The notes under the pieces are model-generated. The model ran no database searches. It was not told where the DNA came from and was given only the letters and a program-made list of their open reading frames with translations. Both the position numbers and the translations under genes were made by a program. From positions 360,475 through 424,474 of the forward strand of contig JAKVAZ010000007.1 in the NCBI GenBank assembly GCA_022447225.1: a stretch of 64,000 nt of DNA, read 5' to 3'. Within the stretch, counting starts at the first letter, position 1; every line of letters starts with the position of its first letter. Of the stretch, positions 19,501 to 27,808 are shown in pieces. The stretch is from Fuerstiella sp. (GTDB lineage: Bacteria > Planctomycetota > Planctomycetia > Planctomycetales > Planctomycetaceae).

Positions 19501-20229
19501 AACACCCGACAGCTGGGCTTCGTCCAGCACGACCTGAGATGTTGTATCGGGGTCCGGTGCGCCGGTCAGACGCGTAACCTTGTACATCAAATCCGGGTCG
19601 ATCCGGACGTCGGAAATTAACTCCTCCGGGCTGCGCCGGGTTAGTGAGGGAAACCAAATCGGAATCAGGTCTGGTGCAAATCGGTTGAATTCCCACCAGA
19701 TCGCCATGAATTCACCAAAAGCCTCCATCCGTGATTCCGGATCGATCAGTCGGTTTTCGCTGGCCAGCACAGCATGGACTTCGTCAAACTCGACCTGGCC
19801 AATACGGTCGATGTGCGATTGAATCTGCGCTCTTGTCAGCTTTCCGGAATCCATCAGAGCACGGACGGCCCGGTCAATCGCTCCGTGGAAAAGCCGTCGC
19901 CAGACGAGAATCATCTGGTCCTGTGTAGAGGTTCCGGTCACCTCATGTTCTTCAGGAACTGCAATGAGCAGGACCGGGTCGGGCAGTGATTCAAAGGAAT
20001 CCAGCCCCAGTTCGTCCGGATGGGTGAGTTCACGTACGTCATTTGCCGAAACAACACAGACTTCTGTGTGTGGAATGCGGGGTAACAGACGTGCAAAGTT
20101 GCCCAGTTCCCGAACCAGTCTTCGAGTCACCCGGGGTTCAACTAAAAACGTACCGGTATCCGCCTGTCGAACGGCCAGCCGAAGTTGCGACGTTGTATTG
20201 TCATCAAAATGTGTGAGATCCGGAGTCAC
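16600..20229 (-). CDS. Very large multi-pass membrane protein of unknown function
   Basis: About 1209 residues from the GTG at 20229 (alternatively the adjacent GTG at 20232). I prefer these over the in-frame TTG at 20265 because GAGGAA lies four to seven bases ahead of them. The first half (to about residue 540) is hydrophilic, helical and rich in Arg and Glu. Hydrophobic segments are near residues 550-565, 668-685, 740-763, 835-860 and 905-923. A low-complexity acidic Ser/Thr/Asp-rich linker lies between the first two. The tail of about 280 residues is soluble. No catalytic motif or Walker site is seen. I do not recognise the family, though similar long proteins occur in planctomycetes. It appears to head the unit ending with ruvX. 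Confidence 0.85.
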   Translation of the reverse strand: MTPDLTHFDDNTTSQLRLAVRQADTGTFLVEPRVTRRLVRELGNFARLLPRIPHTEVCVVSANDVRELTHPDELGLDSFESLPDPVLLIAVPEEHEVTGTSTQDQMILVWRRLFHGAIDRAVRALMDSGKLTRAQIQSHIDRIGQVEFDEVHAVLASENRLIDPESRMEAFGEFMAIWWEFNRFAPDLIPIWFPSLTRRSPEELISDVRIDPDLMYKVTRLTGAPDPDTTSQVVLDEAQLSGVRQDWFESGPVRPSERRFQRLRRRRQRATERGNTVAAGLAAMYGAESATTNELRENALESAEEDIGTLVARLQRALKFDVNDKDAWHESLRELFRNATHGFWNTDKKLLHDLQKVCMDYERVTYQVDLVKWIVSRGQRSLRRPLTNIREVMMAKHLANSAARLVYIRLSGREREQLTNLLHEAADLAEDQMRHRIRPTLRQTLREVGFRPGNIPEEVAFDKLIEESLDCIAHRGYLTMGYLRDAISRNDLKLADLTHLRELFRGDHLLRTDDELDVALDGVYRRGEFYLRGLQRVSSLAFGTNVGRFLTLFVVIPFGGSLIIVEGARHVIEGISDTSTGMSDADRVDTSVSESDVSLTTAPPEVPGTKRTPDTSESNDDPSTDETDRTDVAGTIDAVHDHSKLTEITERPATPGTHDNYPSEPSTHFPLIVAIGLALMALIHLPAFRRTLVALLRSAWSVVHLVAWQFPERVLKMPLVRGIWRSRLTMAARRYIVNPGIVAGATGYLASWNIWMVVAVTVVLSIAINSRLGRDTEELVAEWLGSTWHNLRARIVMAAFDWIVDFFKWALSGVERLIYAVDEWLRFHSEESWLSVIVKAVVGVVWSFIVFLIRIYVNLLIEPQVNPIKHFPVVTVAHKIILPLTPFVIEKAGGLLSNFIGTVQADFVVGATWFLFPGVFGFLVWELKGNWRLYEANRVTRLQPIPVGSYGETVGRLIRPGFHSGTIPKAFARLRQLERQPASFRRFSERRAWQDTLHRAERDLCRFVQRDLLRLLKSCPVWRDADLHLAGVRISCNSILITLNSDSIDGPPIQILMQEQGHWIVVTVGQRGLLRNVSPAQLHSFDTALLGFYRKAGAEIVREQIERNLTTVHPYDVCSAGLIVWPEARFDREVNIDMHRPHRVRPSPAPLAITYGIGTSSVENVLFCRSSTDWYDWAQLWQTNSESPEAGHLPLACVQSARLSLLRHF

Positions 20230-20365
20230 CACATTATTCCTCGTTGAATCCGTCCGGAAACACAATATCCGACGCAGCCAGGCAGCGTCCAGTTGTCAGG
20301 GCAGGAATACTATGGTTGGGGAGAGTCAAGGGAGACTGAGGATCGTGATATCGCCCGTTTGGTGT

Positions 20366-20394
20366 TTGACAAACGCGTCTCTCGACGGGTAAAA
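20366..20394 (+). promoter_or_regulatory. Weak promoter candidate upstream of the Cys-rich protein gene
   Basis: A perfect -35 hexamer TTGACA (20366-20371) is followed after 17 bases by GTAAAA (20389-20394), a poor -10. It lies about 150 bases ahead of the gene at 20542, in the divergent region 20230-20541. Only the -35 box supports the call. Confidence 0.25.
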
Positions 20395-20456
20395 CAAAGG
20401 ACTCGGTTGTGCGGGGATGCCTGATTGGTGTGACCTGCGGGGTGGATTTTTCGTTG

Positions 20457-20487
20457 CCAGCCTCTCAGTGGTTCTGAGTGTGGCTGG
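20457..20487 (+). promoter_or_regulatory. Stable hairpin in the leader of the Cys-rich protein gene
   Basis: Outer arms CCAGCC (20457-20462) and GGCTGG (20482-20487) and inner arms CTCAG (20464-20468) and CTGAG (20474-20478) pair around a five-base loop TGGTT, with a small asymmetric bulge. It ends 54 bases before the ATG at 20542. There is no T tract, so it is more likely a 5' leader structure than a terminator. Confidence 0.4.
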
Positions 20488-20541
20488 GACAGAGGCCTAT
20501 CCACTCTGTGTCCTGCGCCGGATATTAGATGTGAGGTCAGT

Positions 20542-21540
20542 ATGAGGTTTGTGACAACAGTTGCTTTTGCGGTCTGTATCGGTGTCTGTGGATTTCCGAC
20601 GAATGCCGTCGCGGGCTGGTGTTTTCCGGTTCCTTTTTTTGGAGCCTGGGGGGCCGGCTATGCGCCATTCTATGGGAATTGCTGCGGGGGCAGTGGCTGT
20701 GGTCCGATGGGCTATGCCGTTCCCTGTCGTGTCGGTTATTACGGGGGCTCTGTATGCTGTTCATCGGCTTGCAATTCTTCCTGTGGCGTCGGATGCGGGG
20801 CTGATTGTGGTGCGGCCTGTGGGACTTCCAACGGCTCCGATAAGCTGCCGGATCCGGCCCGCGATCCGGGTTTTCCGGATGGTGTTGACGACGATGAGCG
20901 AAGTAAAGCAGACCCTGGTTGGGACAAACAGGATAACAACAGTGACAAAACCCGGAACCGTGACGGATCCGGACGTAACGGACAGGAACAACTACGTTCG
21001 GATGAGGATAAGCCCGAGTTTCTTCGGCGAGGTAGAGGTAACAGTACTCCGAAGGATGCCGGGAGCCTTAACGGACTGGAAGCTGAGGACGAGCGGTCAT
21101 CGGCCGACGATGATTTCGGCGTTGACGGTGGATATGGTCGGAGATCACCCTTCGAAGCACCTGCCGAGAACTTTAATTTTGATAGCGATGATGCGATCGA
21201 CATTGATACGCGGAAACCAAAGCAGAATGAACCGATTTACGACACGGAGTCAACAGACGAAGGTGCCGAGTCTGAATCCACAGAAAATAGGGATGACGAT
21301 GTTTTCGCCCCTCCTGCTGATGCCGAGACACGAATCCGGGGTGACCTGTTGCGTGGCGTCCTTTCAGAGTCTCAGGCTCGTGTAAAACACGACATGTCAA
21401 CTGCAGATTTGCGACTGACTTTACGAATTCGTCGCGCTCGACAATCGCCTTCGGTCCTCTGGACAGGCAGGCAGAGCACACGGCAACGGTCGTTGAACTG
21501 GATCGGGGCACCGGTGCAGGATGGTCGCATGAGACTCTGA
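20542..21540 (+). CDS. Secreted Cys/Gly-rich protein with acidic disordered domain
   Basis: A signal peptide (about residues 1-25, ending NAVAG) is followed by a Cys/Gly/Tyr-rich part (about 26-93) containing CC, CGxGC, CCSSAC and CGVGCGADCG clusters. A long acidic region rich in Asp, Glu, Ser and Arg follows (about 95-270), then a short basic C-terminus ending LNWIGAPVQDGRMRL. The Cys clusters suggest a disulfide-linked, surface or matrix role; this is inferred. Homology to a named family is not recognised, but planctomycetes contain secreted Cys-rich proteins with a similar Trp-containing C-terminal motif. The start is preceded by GAGGTCAGT. Confidence 0.75.
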   Translation: MRFVTTVAFAVCIGVCGFPTNAVAGWCFPVPFFGAWGAGYAPFYGNCCGGSGCGPMGYAVPCRVGYYGGSVCCSSACNSSCGVGCGADCGAACGTSNGSDKLPDPARDPGFPDGVDDDERSKADPGWDKQDNNSDKTRNRDGSGRNGQEQLRSDEDKPEFLRRGRGNSTPKDAGSLNGLEAEDERSSADDDFGVDGGYGRRSPFEAPAENFNFDSDDAIDIDTRKPKQNEPIYDTESTDEGAESESTENRDDDVFAPPADAETRIRGDLLRGVLSESQARVKHDMSTADLRLTLRIRRARQSPSVLWTGRQSTRQRSLNWIGAPVQDGRMRL

Positions 21541-21805
21541 CCGACATGTCTGATGTTTCCGCAGACGTTGTGTCACGTGATAAGTGAATTCTGCAGTGAC
21601 TGCAGTGTTGTCGGACATTGCTATGTGAAACTGATTCGGCCATCGGGTCAGGTTTCGGCAGTACTTGGCCCAGAAGTGGCCGGTCTGCAAATCCAGTCAC
21701 TGGGAGAAAACGGGGGGCCTGAAACAGACGTTCCCGTGAACTCAGACGTACTCCGGGCCGGATCGTATTTCCGGAAAATGATGTTTTTGGGCCAGGAGAT
21801 TCCGC

Positions 21806-24184
21806 ATGAACCGTGTACACCGAACTTTGATCAGCGTGGTACTCGCGATGATCATGCCGGCCTTGGCATGCGCACAATCGGTGGTCAACCGTAAATACGG
21901 TCAGTCCGACAAATTTCGACAGTTAACAGAAGTGCTGCCCACGCCCAACTCAGTGCGGACTGCTTCAGGTGCTCCTGGTCATCAATACTGGCAGCAGAAA
22001 GTTGACTATGACATTAATGTGACTCTGGATGATGAACACCAGCAAATTTCCGGTGAGGAAACGATTACTTACCGTAATAACTCTCCCGATACGCTTAAGT
22101 ATCTGTGGCTTCAGCTGGATGCCAACAGGTTCCATCCTGACTCGAACAGTAACAGGCATCAGTCCGCAGTAATCCGGGACCGAATGACATTCGATCGGCT
22201 CCGCGCAACATTATATACGCGTCGATTCAGGGGGGGGTGTCGCATCAGATCGGTGACGAGTGCTGTGAATGGAACCAGACTCGGGTATCAGGTCGTCGGC
22301 ACACATATGCGTGTTGATCTGTCTGAGTCTTTGAAACCTGACAGGGAGTTCCGGTTCACTGTATCCTGGAAGTACAATATTCCGGACGCAGGGATAATCC
22401 GAACTCGTGGCGGGTTCGAATTCTTTGAGGACGACGGAAACTATATTTACGAAATTGCCCAGTGGTTCCCGCGTCTCTGCGCCTATTCCGATTCGGAGGG
22501 CTGGCAACACAAGGAATTTTTGGGCCGAGGTGAATTCTCACTGGAGTTTGGTGACTACGTCGTTCGAATCACAGTGCCGAATGATCACATTGTGGGGGCC
22601 ACGGGTGAGTTGCTGAATTCTGAGCAGGTCCTCACAAAAAAACAGCGCAAAAGACTGGAACAGGCACGCAGCGCAGATGCTCCGGTATTCATAGTGACCC
22701 CGGATGAAGCAAAGGCTAATGAAGCAGAACCCGGCACAGGGTCACGAACGTGGATCTATTCTGCAAACAACGTTCGTGACTTTGCATTTGCCAGTTCGCG
22801 TAAGTTTATCTGGGACGCCTGGGGCCGCAATATTCATGGCAACATCGTGATCGCCATGTCGCTGTATCCGAATGAAGGAGAACCGTTGTGGAGTAAATAT
22901 TCGACACATGCGATTGTTCATACTCTGAATGTGTACTCCAGGTATTCATTTCCATATCCGTATCCCGTGGCCTATTCGGTGAACGGTCCGGTCTACGGGA
23001 TGGAATACCCGATGATCTGTTTCAATGGTCCGCGGCCGGAAAAGGACGGAACCTATTCAGCACGTACCAAATACAGTCTGATTTCCGTCATCATCCATGA
23101 AGTGGGACACAACTATTTTCCAATGATCGTGAATTCAGACGAACGTCAGTGGACATGGATGGATGAAGGTATCAACACGTTCCTGCAGTATCTGGCTGAA
23201 GTCGAATGGGAAGACAGATATCCGTCGCGGCGGGGCGAACCGAAAGACATTGTCCGTTACATGGCCAGTAAGAATCAGGTTCCGATCATGACCAATTCTG
23301 AATCGATTCTGCAGTTTGGCAGCAATGCTTACAGCAAACCGGCCACGGCCCTGAATATTCTTCGTGAATCCGTGCTGGGTCGGGAATTATTTGACTTTGC
23401 TTTTCGTGAGTTTTCTCAGCGATGGATGTTCAAACGTCCCGGTCCGGCAGACCTGTTTCGCACGATGGAAGACGCTTCGGGTGTGGATCTGGACTGGTTC
23501 TGGCGCGGCTGGTTCTATACGACGGACCATGTGGATATCGCCGTCACCAGTCTGCGACGTTTTAACATAGACTCGGGGGACCCCGAAGAAAACAGTCGGC
23601 TGAATAAGGAAACACGGGAGGCGGAACCGGAGACGCTTTCTCGCCGGCGCAATGCCGATTTGTCAAAACGAACGGATCTTTATCCCGATTTGTCGGACTT
23701 CTACAACGCGTTCGACGAGCTGGATTTTACGAAAGAGGAACTGCAGGAATACAAAAAGATGTTCAGTGATCTGGAACCTGACAGGAGGACACTGCTTAAG
23801 AACCGTCAGAATTTTTACCTGATCGATCTTGAAAATCGCGGCGGGCTGGTCATGCCGGTTGTGCTGCAGCTGAACTACAAAGACGATACAACCGAAGAGC
23901 TGCGACTTCCGGCTGAGATATGGGTCCGAAACTCGAAAAACGTGTCGCATCTGGTTGTGAGTGAGCGGGAAATTGTATCTGTACAGCTGGATCCTCGTCT
24001 GGAATCTGCTGATACCGATCTTTCCAACAATATCTATCCACCTGAAATTAGCAGGAGCCGTTTTCAGCTCTACAAAGAGAAAAAAGAAAAGAACGAAATG
24101 CAAAAGGCAGGATCTGGCTCAGATGACGACAGCGATTTAGAGGCAGAAGAAAACTTATCGGATGAGGAGAGTACAGGGTCGTGA
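21806..24184 (+). CDS. M1-family (gluzincin) metallopeptidase, secreted
   Basis: A 792-residue protein with a signal peptide (about 1-23, ending ALACA). The zinc site is HEVGH at residues 431-435 with the third ligand Glu at 454 in WMDEGIN, giving the HExxH-18-E spacing of M1 aminopeptidases. The GxMEN-like substrate motif reads GMEYP upstream. N-terminal beta-sandwich (about 50-270) and C-terminal helical parts fit the family. The last hundred residues are highly charged. It is exported, so it probably trims extracytoplasmic peptides. CAGGAG precedes the ATG by about six bases. It overlaps the next gene by four bases. Confidence 0.92.
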   Translation: MNRVHRTLISVVLAMIMPALACAQSVVNRKYGQSDKFRQLTEVLPTPNSVRTASGAPGHQYWQQKVDYDINVTLDDEHQQISGEETITYRNNSPDTLKYLWLQLDANRFHPDSNSNRHQSAVIRDRMTFDRLRATLYTRRFRGGCRIRSVTSAVNGTRLGYQVVGTHMRVDLSESLKPDREFRFTVSWKYNIPDAGIIRTRGGFEFFEDDGNYIYEIAQWFPRLCAYSDSEGWQHKEFLGRGEFSLEFGDYVVRITVPNDHIVGATGELLNSEQVLTKKQRKRLEQARSADAPVFIVTPDEAKANEAEPGTGSRTWIYSANNVRDFAFASSRKFIWDAWGRNIHGNIVIAMSLYPNEGEPLWSKYSTHAIVHTLNVYSRYSFPYPYPVAYSVNGPVYGMEYPMICFNGPRPEKDGTYSARTKYSLISVIIHEVGHNYFPMIVNSDERQWTWMDEGINTFLQYLAEVEWEDRYPSRRGEPKDIVRYMASKNQVPIMTNSESILQFGSNAYSKPATALNILRESVLGRELFDFAFREFSQRWMFKRPGPADLFRTMEDASGVDLDWFWRGWFYTTDHVDIAVTSLRRFNIDSGDPEENSRLNKETREAEPETLSRRRNADLSKRTDLYPDLSDFYNAFDELDFTKEELQEYKKMFSDLEPDRRTLLKNRQNFYLIDLENRGGLVMPVVLQLNYKDDTTEELRLPAEIWVRNSKNVSHLVVSEREIVSVQLDPRLESADTDLSNNIYPPEISRSRFQLYKEKKEKNEMQKAGSGSDDDSDLEAEENLSDEESTGS

Positions 24185-24786
24185 GATGTTTTCTGACGCT
24201 TATTCTGCTGGTTGTCGCGGGGGCCGCAAAGACGGACGCACATCCGGGGCACACACAGTTGACGGAAGTCGAATGGAATCCTGTCTCGGAGCGTTTTGAA
24301 GTGGCCATGAAGCTGGATGCGGCCGGACTGGAAGACAGTCTGTCTGTTCAGACCGGTAAGCGGTTTCGGCTGGATATGTCAGAGGATATCGACAAAAAAC
24401 TTGAAAAGTGGATGTCGAAGCACTTTCAAATCACGGACCGTGATTCCACCCGTGTTGGACGGGTCCGGTGGATCGGACGCGAACTGCAGCGTCAGACGGT
24501 ATGGCTGTATTTTGAATATCTTCCGGCCAGAGGGGGCACACTGACACGACCTGCGGATATCGCGGAAAATGACGGCATCGGAGGAATTGACATGTCTCAG
24601 CTTCGGCTGCAGAATTGGTGTGTTTTGAACGTTCGACCGGAATCGGTTCACTACGTCATACTACGTGACGGAAAGAATGTCAGGTACGGGCACTGCAGTC
24701 TCGATCAGCCCGTTCTGGAATTAACTGCTCAGCCGTATCCTGTCTCCGGAACGCAGCGCTCACCAGTCATGATTCAGGGGCACTGA
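24181..24786 (+). CDS. DUF6702-like secreted protein
   Basis: A 201-residue protein beginning with GTG at 24181, which overlaps the peptidase stop as GTGA, a sign of translational coupling. It has a signal peptide (MRCFLTLILLVVAGAAKTDA) followed by HPGHTQLTEVEWNPVSERFEV, the N-terminal pattern of DUF6702 proteins. In other phyla DUF6702 genes also accompany M1 peptidases, supporting a functional pair. No catalytic motif is visible, and the biochemical role is unknown. It may be a periplasmic accessory to the peptidase; this is inferred from the coupling only. Confidence 0.72.
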   Translation: MRCFLTLILLVVAGAAKTDAHPGHTQLTEVEWNPVSERFEVAMKLDAAGLEDSLSVQTGKRFRLDMSEDIDKKLEKWMSKHFQITDRDSTRVGRVRWIGRELQRQTVWLYFEYLPARGGTLTRPADIAENDGIGGIDMSQLRLQNWCVLNVRPESVHYVILRDGKNVRYGHCSLDQPVLELTAQPYPVSGTQRSPVMIQGH

Positions 24787-24939
24787 CCGACCAGCGATTG
24801 CGATTCTTTAGTTAGCCGCTAGGCTGTTGTCTCTGACCGGATCCTTTTGACATTTGACCGGTTTTCACTTATCCGGTGTTTCTTTGATATGAGTTTCTGA
24901 AGCTACGCCGTGACCGTGGAAACAGGGGCGTAACAATAT

Positions 24940-24955
24940 GTCCGGATTACCGGAC
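24940..24955 (+). promoter_or_regulatory. Hairpin just upstream of trpA
   Basis: GTCCGG and CCGGAC are perfect six-base arms around the loop ATTA, ending 20 bases before the trpA ATG. It would overlap the region immediately upstream of the ribosome-binding site (GCAGGA). A tandem-Trp leader peptide is not seen, so classical attenuation is not supported. Confidence 0.35.
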
Positions 24956-24975
24956 GGTTCGCAGGATTTTAATCT

Positions 24976-25794
24976 ATGCCATCTGCATCTGATGTGTTTG
25001 CTGCCGCATCCGAACAGGGTCGGATGACATTTATGCCGTTTATCACTGCGGGCGATCCGGATTTGGACACAACGGCTTGTGTTCTGCGGGGACTGGCCGA
25101 TTGCGAAGTCGATTTGATTGAACTTGGGTTCCCGTACAGTGACCCGATTGCTGATGGTTCCGTGATTCAGGCTTCATATACCAGAGCGCTCAGTACAGGA
25201 ATCACAATCGATGGGATCTTTCAGATGCTTGACGGTCTTCCCACCGATACAATGCCACCGGTTTTTTCGATGGTGTCGTTTGCCATCGTCTATCGTTATG
25301 GCGTCGATGATTTTCTCTGCAAAGCCCGGGACTCCGGTTTCAGCGGGTTAATCATTCCTGATCTTCCTGCGGATGAAGCCGGGGATTTTTCACAGAAGAC
25401 ACAACAATACAATTTGGATCTCGTTCAGCTGATTGCTCCAACGACGACAACTGACCGTACCAGTACAATTCTGAGTGCAGCCCGTGGCTTCGTTTATTGC
25501 ATCTCAGTGGCTGGTACGACCGGTATCCGTAACGAATTACCCGACGAACTGGCAGGTCAGCTCAAAGAGCTGCGTCGACAGACTACGCTTCCTCTTGCTG
25601 TGGGGTTTGGGATCAGTAGTCCGATACAGGTTGCGAAGCTGGAAGGATATGCAGACGGAATTATTGTGGGATCAGCGATCGTGCGGCTTATCTCTGAAGC
25701 GAATTCGTCCTCTGCTGCTGTGGATTCTGTCAAAGAATTCGCTAGAGGTATGAATGCCGCTGCCGCTGCAGTTCAACCGTCCTCAGGTCGTTGA
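24976..25794 (+). CDS. trpA: Tryptophan synthase alpha chain
   Basis: TrpA cleaves indole-3-glycerol phosphate to indole and glyceraldehyde-3-phosphate, passing indole to TrpB. The 272-residue protein shows FMPFITAGDPD near the start, the catalytic Glu in DLIELGFPYSDPIADG (about residues 46-61), IIPDLPADE, and the phosphate-binding GFGIS and GSAIV segments near the C-terminus. It is not next to trpB or other trp genes in this window. The upstream peptidase and DUF6702 genes are on the same strand but 189 bases away. Confidence 0.96.
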   Translation: MPSASDVFAAASEQGRMTFMPFITAGDPDLDTTACVLRGLADCEVDLIELGFPYSDPIADGSVIQASYTRALSTGITIDGIFQMLDGLPTDTMPPVFSMVSFAIVYRYGVDDFLCKARDSGFSGLIIPDLPADEAGDFSQKTQQYNLDLVQLIAPTTTTDRTSTILSAARGFVYCISVAGTTGIRNELPDELAGQLKELRRQTTLPLAVGFGISSPIQVAKLEGYADGIIVGSAIVRLISEANSSSAAVDSVKEFARGMNAAAAAVQPSSGR

Positions 25795-25855
25795 AGGTTC
25801 GGTCGCTGCAGTCGGCTCACGGTCCGTTTGCAACTACCTGGTCCAGCCGGGTTCG

Positions 25856-27400
25856 TTACTCTCCGCTGCCAATCGGGACGGAGACGAACCGTGACAGCAT
25901 GTCGCCATCGCCACTCCTGGTTCGCACAAGCATCAGCACCTTATCAGAACCTGTCACTGTCTGAGCGGACCGTTCCAGATCGTCTACGTTTGTGATACTG
26001 GTGTTGCCAATTCGACTAATCAACATGCCGGGTTCAAGTCCGGCCTTTTCTGCCCCGCTGTCGGGTCGCACGGAGGTAATCACGACACCTGCAGCCATTG
26101 TTCCGAGCTGTTCTGCAAGTTCGGCGGTGATGTTCTGAGCAGTCAGGCCGAACTCGTTGAATCGGGCTGTTGCATCAGATTCCACAGGTGTCTCTGTTTT
26201 CAGAGGAAGTGCAGCCAGGTCATTCGGTTTGACAGCCACTGTAATACTCAGTTCGATTTCCTGGTTGTTTCGCAGAACACGAACAGAATACGTCTGCCCG
26301 GCTCGCAGTCGTTCAACAAGTCCAATCAGATATCGATAGTTCGTGATCGTTTTGCCATTTACGGAAATCAGCACGTCCCCAATCTGAAAGCCTCCTTTTT
26401 CTGCAGGACTGTCGACGATGACGTCTGTGACAAGGATTCCCTGCGGAACCGAAAGATTCAAATGTTCAGCCAGAGTGGCGTCGATCTGCTGCATACGGAT
26501 TCCCAGATACGCTCGTTGTACGCTTCCGGATTCCACCAGCTGGTCGGCAACCCAGCTGGCTGCTGTGATCGGGATCGCAAAACCAACTCCGTCGTATCCT
26601 CCTGATGCGGTGGAAATTGCCGTATTGATACCGATGACCTGTCCATGAAGATTCACAAGCGGACCGCCACTGTTTCCTGGGTTAATCGCTGCGTCGGTTT
26701 GCAGGAATTCCTGTGTGGTTTGAGATCGCTGCAGTCCACGTGATTTAGCACTGATAATGCCCTGAGTCACAGTTCGGTGTAGTCCGAAGGGGCTACCGAA
26801 TGCGAGAACCCAGTCACCGATTTCCATTCCTGCATCATCGCCGAGTTCCAGAAAGGGCAATTGTTCATCCACTGTGATTCGGACGATTGCCACGTCGGAG
26901 TCATCATCGGTACGAATATCGGTAGCGGAGAACTCTCGACCGTCACTGAGTCGAACAACGACTTCTTCTGCATCCCGTACCACGTGACTGTTGGTCATGA
27001 TCACGCCGTCGGCCGATATAATGAATCCGGAGCCTTTTCCACCAGGTAATCGTCGCCGACGCTCCATGGGGCCCTGTTCCAGAAACTCACGAAATTGCGG
27101 ACTATCACCGAAAAATCGTCTGAACAGTTCGTCGTCTCCGAATGGATTTCTTCGGTCAATCGTTTCACGGATGAGCTTACCGGTTGTGGCAATGGAGACA
27201 ACAGCCGGCATGGATCGTTTCGAGACATGTCGAAATGCGTTGGACAGTTCCAGTGCATGGTCTGTTCCTGGAACCTTTTGAAGTCCGGATTGGGCAATCG
27301 CATGACCACCAGGTCCCAGCTGAATCCAGGTGACCGCCGACAGGACCAGTGCCGCACACACGGCGGAAAACACAGATGTTCGAGTCGTTCGAGTTGTCAT
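25856..27400 (-). CDS. HtrA/DegQ-type serine protease with two PDZ domains
   Basis: Start ATG 27400 is preceded by GGGGAG seven bases upstream; a longer in-frame start at 27523 would add a non-conserved 41-residue extension. The 514-residue product has a signal peptide or anchor (about 9-36), a trypsin-like domain (about 50-260) with catalytic His139 in TNSHVV, Asp169 in DDSDVAIVR and Ser244 in GNSGGPL, and two PDZ domains (about 275-365 and 395-500). HtrA proteases degrade or refold misfolded envelope proteins. It diverges from rnc and may be stress regulated through the intergenic region. Confidence 0.94.
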   Translation of the reverse strand: MTTRTTRTSVFSAVCAALVLSAVTWIQLGPGGHAIAQSGLQKVPGTDHALELSNAFRHVSKRSMPAVVSIATTGKLIRETIDRRNPFGDDELFRRFFGDSPQFREFLEQGPMERRRRLPGGKGSGFIISADGVIMTNSHVVRDAEEVVVRLSDGREFSATDIRTDDDSDVAIVRITVDEQLPFLELGDDAGMEIGDWVLAFGSPFGLHRTVTQGIISAKSRGLQRSQTTQEFLQTDAAINPGNSGGPLVNLHGQVIGINTAISTASGGYDGVGFAIPITAASWVADQLVESGSVQRAYLGIRMQQIDATLAEHLNLSVPQGILVTDVIVDSPAEKGGFQIGDVLISVNGKTITNYRYLIGLVERLRAGQTYSVRVLRNNQEIELSITVAVKPNDLAALPLKTETPVESDATARFNEFGLTAQNITAELAEQLGTMAAGVVITSVRPDSGAEKAGLEPGMLISRIGNTSITNVDDLERSAQTVTGSDKVLMLVRTRSGDGDMLSRFVSVPIGSGE

Positions 27401-27808
27401 TAGGATCTCCCCATATTGAAAGGTTTTATGTTTATGCATGAATTTCCCACTGAGACTGCGGGGAAAACCGATGGCTGGCCGGTAATACCAGTCAGTTGCC
27501 GAATCCACGGGGTTCCGTGTCAATTTTTCCGCGGGGTTCGGGATACTGATGGCTGCAACACTGTGGGACTTCTTCTATTCTTTTCGTAAAATTAAACAGA
27601 AACCCGTCAATTCGTGCCGCATTGCGCATCCGCGATGCGCAATTGTTCGAAGTCTGGCTGCTGTTCAGAGCCGTCGAATAGCTACAGCCGTTGGCCAGCG
27701 GATTCACAAAGCTATCGAGTACCAGGCCCGAATTTTGCAGAATCAGTCATCGTGTGGCTTAAGGACAGTTGCAGACCCGTTCATTTCCCTTATTTGACCG
27801 CAGGAAAA
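27401..27808. other. Divergent region between the HtrA gene and rnc
   Basis: About 408 bases containing both promoters. A perfect ten-base-arm inverted repeat lies at 27621-27643 (listed separately). No convincing ORF is present, although the rnc frame remains open upstream without conserved sequence. Confidence 0.55.
27621..27643. promoter_or_regulatory. Perfect 10+10 inverted repeat
   Basis: ATTGCGCATC and GATGCGCAAT are exact reverse complements separated by three bases. The element lies 165 bases before the rnc start and about 220 before the protease start. It could be an operator, or on the rnc side a leader hairpin that RNase III itself could cleave, as known for rnc autoregulation in E. 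coli. It has no T tract. Confidence 0.5.

Noticed and set aside
20542-21588. A possible frameshift near the 3' end of the Cys-rich gene, because a second frame from about 21363 stays open to 21588 with protein-like composition.
   Set aside because: The main frame continues to 21540 without a stop and ends in a Trp-containing motif (LNWIGAPVQDGRMRL) seen in other planctomycete secreted proteins, so the main frame is probably correct.
21553-21894. A 113-codon plus-strand frame overlapping the M1 peptidase start.
   Set aside because: It overlaps the peptidase signal-peptide region in a different frame and has no protein-like pattern. The peptidase start has a good ribosome-binding site.
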